Shown here: positions 6,009-8,059 of the stretch, piece by piece
Layout: each line of letters begins with the position of its first letter
How positions within the stretch are numbered: the stretch's first letter is position 1
Assembly: GCA_001564255.1 (NCBI GenBank)
Contig: LKNC01000120.1
Location: 1-8,059 of the forward strand
Length of the DNA: 8,059 nucleotides
Direction of reading: 5' to 3'
Source: Natrialbaceae archaeon Tc-Br11_E2g1
GTDB lineage: Archaea > Halobacteriota > Halobacteria > Halobacteriales > Natrialbaceae
Made by a program: the position numbers and the translations under genes
The notes under the pieces: model-generated
Told to the model about the DNA's origin: nothing
Seen by the model: the letters and a program-made list of their open reading frames with translations, nothing else
Database searches by the model: none

Positions 6009-6081
6009 GGGACCGTGGGTTAGCCTGGTATACTTCGGGCCTTGGGTGCCCGTGACCCCGGTTCAAATCCGGGCGGTCCCA
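6009..6081 (+). tRNA. tRNA-Pro (anticodon TGG)
   Basis: The full cloverleaf can be folded by eye. The acceptor stem GGGACCG (6009-6015) pairs with CGGTCCC (6074-6080), followed by discriminator A 6081. The D arm (6018-6034) has GG at 6027-6028. The anticodon stem CGGGC/GCCCG (6036-6040 and 6048-6052) closes the loop CTTGGGT, with anticodon TGG at 6043-6045. The T arm is CCCGG/CCGGG with loop TTCAAAT (6062-6068). There is no intron, CCA is not encoded, and the D-stem has one weak T-T closing pair. The anticodon reads CCA and probably other proline codons. A degenerate copy of the 3' end lies 119 bp downstream. Confidence 0.95.
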
Positions 6082-6107
6082 TTCCTGCTGCGAGCAAACC
6101 CGCGAGC
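6060..6107 (+). repeat. Direct repeat copy 1: tRNA-Pro 3' end plus flank
   Basis: A 48-bp unit running from the T arm of tRNA-Pro through 26 bp of downstream flank. It matches 6179-6226 with three mismatches (6085/6204, 6091/6210, 6092/6211). The flank carries a bulged inverted repeat CTGCTGCG/CGCGAGCAG (about 6085-6109). Confidence 0.85.
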
Positions 6108-6178
6108 AGTAAGACTGGAAAGAGCGCGGATTTGAACTAGACTGATTCTGCGAGCAACGCGAGCGGGTTCTCAGGCGT
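6108..6178. repeat. Spacer with further degenerate and inverted tRNA-end fragments
   Basis: This 71-bp spacer is not random. GGATTTGAAC (6128-6137) is the exact reverse complement of GTTCAAATCC in the tRNA T arm. ATTCTGCGAGCAACGCGAGC (6144-6163) reads as a shortened copy of the tRNA 3' flank (ATTCCTGCTGCGAGCAA and so on). No gene is seen between 6082 and 6316. Confidence 0.55.
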
Positions 6179-6226
6179 GGTTCAAATCCGGGCGGTCCCA
6201 TTCTTGCTGTAAGCAAACCCGCGAGC
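6179..6226 (+). repeat. Direct repeat copy 2: orphan tRNA-Pro 3' end
   Basis: Repeats 6060-6107 at 45 of 48 positions, including the T-arm half, the acceptor 3' strand, the discriminator base and 26 bp of flank. No 5' tRNA portion precedes it, so it is not a gene. It resembles an attachment-site scar left by an integrated and lost element, or a local tandem duplication. Confidence 0.8.
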
Positions 6227-6284
6227 GAACAACTCGAACGGTTTCGAGGCGATCGGGGAGACGCCACTCCCACCTGTTCCGAAG

Positions 6285-6291
6285 CTATATA
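6285..6291 (+). promoter_or_regulatory. TATA box of the pilin-like gene
   Basis: CTATATA lies centred about 28 bp before the ATG at 6317, predicting a nearly leaderless mRNA. Confidence 0.65.
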
Positions 6292-6316
6292 CGAACACCT
6301 CGGCAACGTAGCTCCA

Positions 6317-6898
6317 ATGAGCGACCGCAGAATCGTCTCGCCGAGCCTGGGGCTGTTGATCGTGCTCCCGCTCACGATCCTCCTCGCCTCCGCGATCACC
6401 CTCGTCGCGTTCGAGACTGCGGGCGTCCTCGAGGCCGAGGACCCGGTCGCCGACGTGGAGATCGACCGCGTCGGCGCGGACATCGACTGTGAGAGCGACC
6501 ACCAGATCGCGGCGATACACGGGGGTGGTGAGGCGATCAACGTGACCGACGTCGAGGTTTCGGTTCGGTTACTCGGAACACAGCGCGAAAACGAGATCGT
6601 GAACCTCCCGGCCGACGGCCCCCGCCTCGAGGAACGGAACGTCCGTGGGGACGGGGACCTGATCACTGACTGTGCGGGCGGCGTGATCGCGGGGGAGGAC
6701 CCGGAGGGGGACGAGGACCCGGAGAACGGTGACGGCGAGGTCCTGACGGACGAGGTGGTCTGGAACGAGAGCGACCGACTCGTCTTCGCCCTCGACGACA
6801 CCTCACAGGTCTACATCGACCAGAACCCGACGTTCCAGGTCGAGGTCGTGGACACCGACTCGGGTGACACACTGGCCAGAGAAGAGATCGAGTACTGA
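6317..6898 (+). CDS. Type IV pilin-like (Pilin_N/DUF1628-type) secreted protein
   Basis: A 193-residue protein with a short charged N-terminus, RRIVSPSLG (4-12), and a hydrophobic helix (11-32). This matches the haloarchaeal pilin signal (R-x-V-SP-x-x-G, usually AVSPVIG), which a prepilin peptidase cleaves just before the hydrophobic stretch, here perhaps between R5 and I6. After a linker, a beta-rich domain contains HQIAAIHGGGEAINVTDVEVSV (62-83), the pattern of Pilin_N proteins. An acidic repeat-like loop EDPEGDEDPENGDGE (127-141) and two cysteines (C58, C119) that could pair outside the cell are notable. It stands alone without pilus assembly genes, so it may be a minor pilin or surface protein. 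The ATG fits TATA spacing. Confidence 0.72.
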   Translation: MSDRRIVSPSLGLLIVLPLTILLASAITLVAFETAGVLEAEDPVADVEIDRVGADIDCESDHQIAAIHGGGEAINVTDVEVSVRLLGTQRENEIVNLPADGPRLEERNVRGDGDLITDCAGGVIAGEDPEGDEDPENGDGEVLTDEVVWNESDRLVFALDDTSQVYIDQNPTFQVEVVDTDSGDTLAREEIEY

Positions 6899-6913
6899 CA
6901 CCGCCCGGCCGGT

Positions 6914-7303
6914 TCAGACGGCGAGGATCGCCCACGCGAGGCCGATCGCGGCGAGAGAGACGAGGAGGTTCGTGGCGGCGTTTACCACGGCGACGGTACG
7001 GTCGCCCCGTTCCCAGAGTTGGACCGTCTCCACGGAAAACGAGGAGAACGTGGTAAAGGAACCACAGAACCCGATGCCCAGGAGCTGTAGCGTCGAGTCG
7101 TCGACGCCAGAGAGGACGAGGAGACCGAAGAGGAAGCTCCCGAGCACGTTGACGGTGAGCGTCGCCGCCGGGAACTCCTCCCACGAGACCTCGAGGTAGA
7201 CCAGGTGGCGAGCGACCGCGCCGAGGGCCCCGCCAGTGCCCACGAGGTGGGCGGGTTCGGGCTCGAGCGGGATCGTCGAGAGGGCGAGCGCCGAGACGGT
7301 CAC
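6914..7303 (-). CDS. crcB: FluC/CrcB fluoride channel subunit, second gene of pair
   Basis: A 129-residue membrane protein that exports fluoride through a double-barrelled dimeric pore. Family motifs are GGALGAVAR (24-32), TVNVLGSFLFG (50-60, with the pore asparagine N52) and GFCGSFTTFSSF (78-89), which carries the phenylalanine-box and central Na+ site region. Four transmembrane segments fit about 19-37, 46-65, 72-93 and 104-127. The start is GTG (7303-7301) overlapping the upstream gene's TGA stop (GTGA), so translation is coupled. Its paralogue upstream suggests a heterodimer or two channels, as found in other organisms with paired crcB genes. The stop converges on the pilin-like gene with 15 bp between. 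Confidence 0.93.
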   Translation of the reverse strand: MTVSALALSTIPLEPEPAHLVGTGGALGAVARHLVYLEVSWEEFPAATLTVNVLGSFLFGLLVLSGVDDSTLQLLGIGFCGSFTTFSSFSVETVQLWERGDRTVAVVNAATNLLVSLAAIGLAWAILAV

Positions 7304-7695
7304 GACCGACCACCCCCGCGGTGAACCCGGCGGGCGGCCGCCCGCCCGACGAGGACACCGGTAAAGCCGAGCCCGTAGTTACTCACGACGATGGCGACGA
7401 CGCCGAGTGGTCCCGCGGCGAGGGCGGTCTGGAGGGTGAAGGTGCTGTAGGTGGTAAGCGAGGAGAGAAAGCCGGTGGTGAGGACGACCCTGGCGGTCGG
7501 GTCGACGATGTCGGTGTACTGTGCCTCGTAGACGACGAACCCGAGGAGCAGGCTCCCGAGGACGTTGACGAGCAAGACGGCCCCCGTTTCGGGGAGATGG
7601 CCGAGGGCGAAAAACCGGAGGTTCGAACCGGCGAAGCCGCCGATGGCGATCAGTGCGAGCGTCTCGAGTCGTCTGAGTGGGTGGTCGTCTGCCAT
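7300..7695 (-). CDS. crcB: FluC/CrcB fluoride channel subunit, first gene of pair
   Basis: A 131-residue paralogue of the following gene. It shows IGGFAGSNLR (18-27), LVNVLGSLLLG (42-52, pore N44) and TGFLSSLTTYSTFTLQ (74-89), with four hydrophobic segments and a basic C-terminal tail (RAAARRVHRGGGR). The third motif has TTYST where the partner has TTFSS, so one phenylalanine-box position is a tyrosine, which may point to division of labour within a heterodimer. ATG 7695 is chosen because it begins just before the first helix. A GTG at 7740 would add 15 polar residues and lie only 16 bases from the riboswitch-like element. It is the first gene of a two-gene operon with a long structured leader. 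Confidence 0.92.
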   Translation of the reverse strand: MADDHPLRRLETLALIAIGGFAGSNLRFFALGHLPETGAVLLVNVLGSLLLGFVVYEAQYTDIVDPTARVVLTTGFLSSLTTYSTFTLQTALAAGPLGVVAIVVSNYGLGFTGVLVGRAAARRVHRGGGRS

Positions 7696-7702
7696 GGCTG
7701 AC
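7696..7702 (-). promoter_or_regulatory. Anti-aptamer segment directly before the crcB start codon
   Basis: On the minus strand GTCAGCC directly precedes the ATG at 7695. It is the exact complement of GGCTGAC (minus strand, 7771-7765), the strand that forms the 3' side of P3 and its junction in the putative aptamer. Pairing of the two would bury the start codon region when fluoride is absent. The role is inferred. Confidence 0.5.
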
Positions 7703-7755
7703 TGATACTGGCGGTCGTGGTCGTGTCGAAACGAACCCACAGCCGTCGGTATGGA

Positions 7756-7808
7756 GCAGGGACCGTCAGCCGAGGATCGGCGGTTGGGTCAGGCGGGCCC
7801 CATCGCCC
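7756..7808 (-). ncRNA. Fluoride riboswitch aptamer (crcB motif)
   Basis: Read 7808 to 7756, the RNA begins GGGCGAUGGGGCCCGCC. P1 is GGCG (7807-7804) with CGCC (7795-7792), and GAUG follows as in known fluoride aptamers. The loop GGGGCC (7801-7796) pairs in a pseudoknot with GGUCCC (7764-7759): five Watson-Crick pairs and one G-U. The AAC-N-GCC element (AACCGCC) leads into hairpin P3, GCCGA-UCC-UCGGC (7781-7769), followed by UGA. The 17-nt 5' segment matches my recollection of the Thermotoga petrophila aptamer in length and nearly in sequence. Differences are UGAUG changed to UGACG and CUAC to CUGC at the 3' side, plus a few extra bases between P1 and P3. It sits in the leader of two fluoride channel genes, which strongly supports the assignment. 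Confidence 0.82.
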
Positions 7809-7834
7809 GGATACGGCCGAGTACTCAGGCCAGG

Positions 7835-7842
7835 AGAAAAAC
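7835..7842 (-). promoter_or_regulatory. Probable TATA element of the crcB operon
   Basis: The minus strand reads ACGGTTTTTCTCC. A T-rich TATA-like core here would start transcription near 7812, only a few bases before the aptamer, giving a leader of about 117 nt ahead of ATG 7695. The sequence match is weak. Confidence 0.4.
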
Positions 7843-7908
7843 CGTTGTGGAAACGGATCGGGTCGTCAGGGCCACAGTTTACGGGCGTCGGCGGCGATGG
7901 CACGAGTC

Positions 7909-7927
7909 GCCTGCCTATACGGCAGGC
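7909..7927. promoter_or_regulatory. Inverted repeat abutting the TATA box of the MBL-fold gene
   Basis: GCCTGCC (7909-7915) and GGCAGGC (7921-7927) form a perfect 7-bp dyad with spacer TATAC, ending exactly where TTTAT begins. It covers the BRE position, so a bound protein would affect promoter recognition. Confidence 0.4.
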
Positions 7928-7932
7928 TTTAT
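7928..7932 (+). promoter_or_regulatory. TATA box of the MBL-fold gene
   Basis: TTTAT is centred 27 bp before the ATG at 7957, predicting a leaderless transcript. Confidence 0.6.
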
Positions 7933-7956
7933 CCCACCCGCAGACGGTCTACCGAT

Positions 7957-8059
7957 ATGGAAATCGGCGAGTTCCGTGAGGTTACGGAAGGCGACTGCTC
8001 GGACCTCTACGTGGTCGACACCGGCATGTTCGGGACGAGTGACTACGGGGCGGCCTACA
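7957..8059 (+). CDS. Probable MBL-fold metallo-hydrolase, N-terminal fragment
   Basis: Only 34 codons lie in the window: MEIGEFREVTEGDCSDLYVV and then DTGMFGTSDYGAAY. The opening strand pair followed by a DxGMFGT-x-DYGAAY turn is typical of the start of haloarchaeal metallo-beta-lactamase-fold hydrolases, in which the next strand leads to the HxHxDH zinc motif. That motif is beyond the window, so the family rests on resemblance of the N-terminus only and the substrate cannot be stated. ATG 7957 fits the TATA box. It is divergent from the crcB pair, with 261 bp between the two start codons. Confidence 0.6.
   Translation, partial: MEIGEFREVTEGDCSDLYVVDTGMFGTSDYGAAY

Noticed and set aside
5419..6135. 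Plus-strand frame of 238 codons over the DUF7344 and BofA genes and the tRNA
   Set aside because: It is an arginine-rich shadow frame overlapping two recognised genes and the tRNA-Pro.
6179..6200. Second tRNA-Pro gene
   Set aside because: Only the T-arm half and acceptor 3' strand are present; no 5' half or anticodon arm precedes it.
5962..6801. Long minus-strand frame across the tRNA and pilin-like gene (279 codons)
   Set aside because: It crosses the tRNA and repeat region, is serine/arginine-rich and basic, unlike real proteins of this organism, and is antisense to the better supported pilin-like gene.
6663..7358. Minus-strand frame of 231 codons overlapping crcB and the pilin-like gene
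   Set aside because: The product is extremely R/P/G-rich with no family features, and it overlaps conserved CrcB in another frame.
7696..7740. Upstream GTG start (7740) for the first crcB gene
   Set aside because: It adds 15 polar residues not usual before the first FluC helix and would place the start 16 bases from the aptamer, so ATG 7695 is preferred, though not proven.
7893..7911. A second fluoride-aptamer-like start (GGCGATGG ... CGCC) on the plus strand before the MBL-fold gene
   Set aside because: The 3' half (UGAUG and pseudoknot partner) is missing, and it lies upstream of the gene's TATA box, so it would not be transcribed with it.
1..8059. CRISPR array, insertion sequence, transposase or integrase gene
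   Set aside because: No regularly spaced repeats and no recombinase protein motifs were seen; the tRNA-end repeat is the only trace of possible mobility besides the pheT insert.

Overview
This is a chromosomal segment of a haloarchaeon (class Halobacteria). The base composition is GC-rich and the proteins are strongly acidic. TATA boxes lie about 27 bp upstream of start codons, giving mostly leaderless genes. The families point the same way: archaeal-type PheS/PheT, MC1 chromatin protein, DUF7344, a haloarchaeal BofA-like membrane protein and a Pilin_N-type protein. The exact genus cannot be read from this window.

Layout. Bases 1-2681 hold the phenylalanyl-tRNA synthetase operon: the 3' part of pheS, then complete pheT, joined by a TGATG stop/start overlap. 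PheT carries a hairpin-bearing, low-complexity, in-frame insert. Convergent to pheT is a small AN1-type zinc-finger gene. Next comes a small SpoVT/AbrB-like gene, also on the minus strand, whose stop codon lies in a 43-bp imperfect palindrome. A divergent intergenic region separates it from the gene for chromatin protein MC1. Prephenate dehydratase (pheA, with a Phe-sensing ACT domain) and an Hsp20 chaperone follow, then a DUF7344 winged-helix gene that converges on a BofA-family membrane protein gene, the two sharing a CTAG at their stops. A tRNA-Pro(TGG) gene follows, with a degenerate direct repeat of its 3' end 119 bp downstream, resembling an integration scar. A pilin-like secreted protein gene comes next and converges on a minus-strand pair of FluC/CrcB fluoride-channel genes. 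The window ends in the first 34 codons of a probable MBL-fold hydrolase.

The most notable signal is in the leader of the crcB pair, on the minus strand at 7808-7756. It has the layout of a fluoride (crcB-motif) riboswitch: the P1 stem, GAUG junction, a six-pair pseudoknot, the AAC-N-GCC element, the P3 hairpin and UGA are all present. A 7-nt segment directly before the crcB start codon is the exact complement of the aptamer strand GGCUGAC. This suggests a translational ON switch: in the fluoride-free state the start codon is sequestered, and fluoride binding frees it to make the fluoride exporters. It is the only gene start in the window that appears to have a long structured leader.

Functional links: pheST and pheA both concern phenylalanine (charging and synthesis) but lie in separate transcription units. 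The small DNA-binding proteins (AbrB-like, MC1, DUF7344) and Hsp20 look like ordinary housekeeping and regulatory genes with their own promoters.
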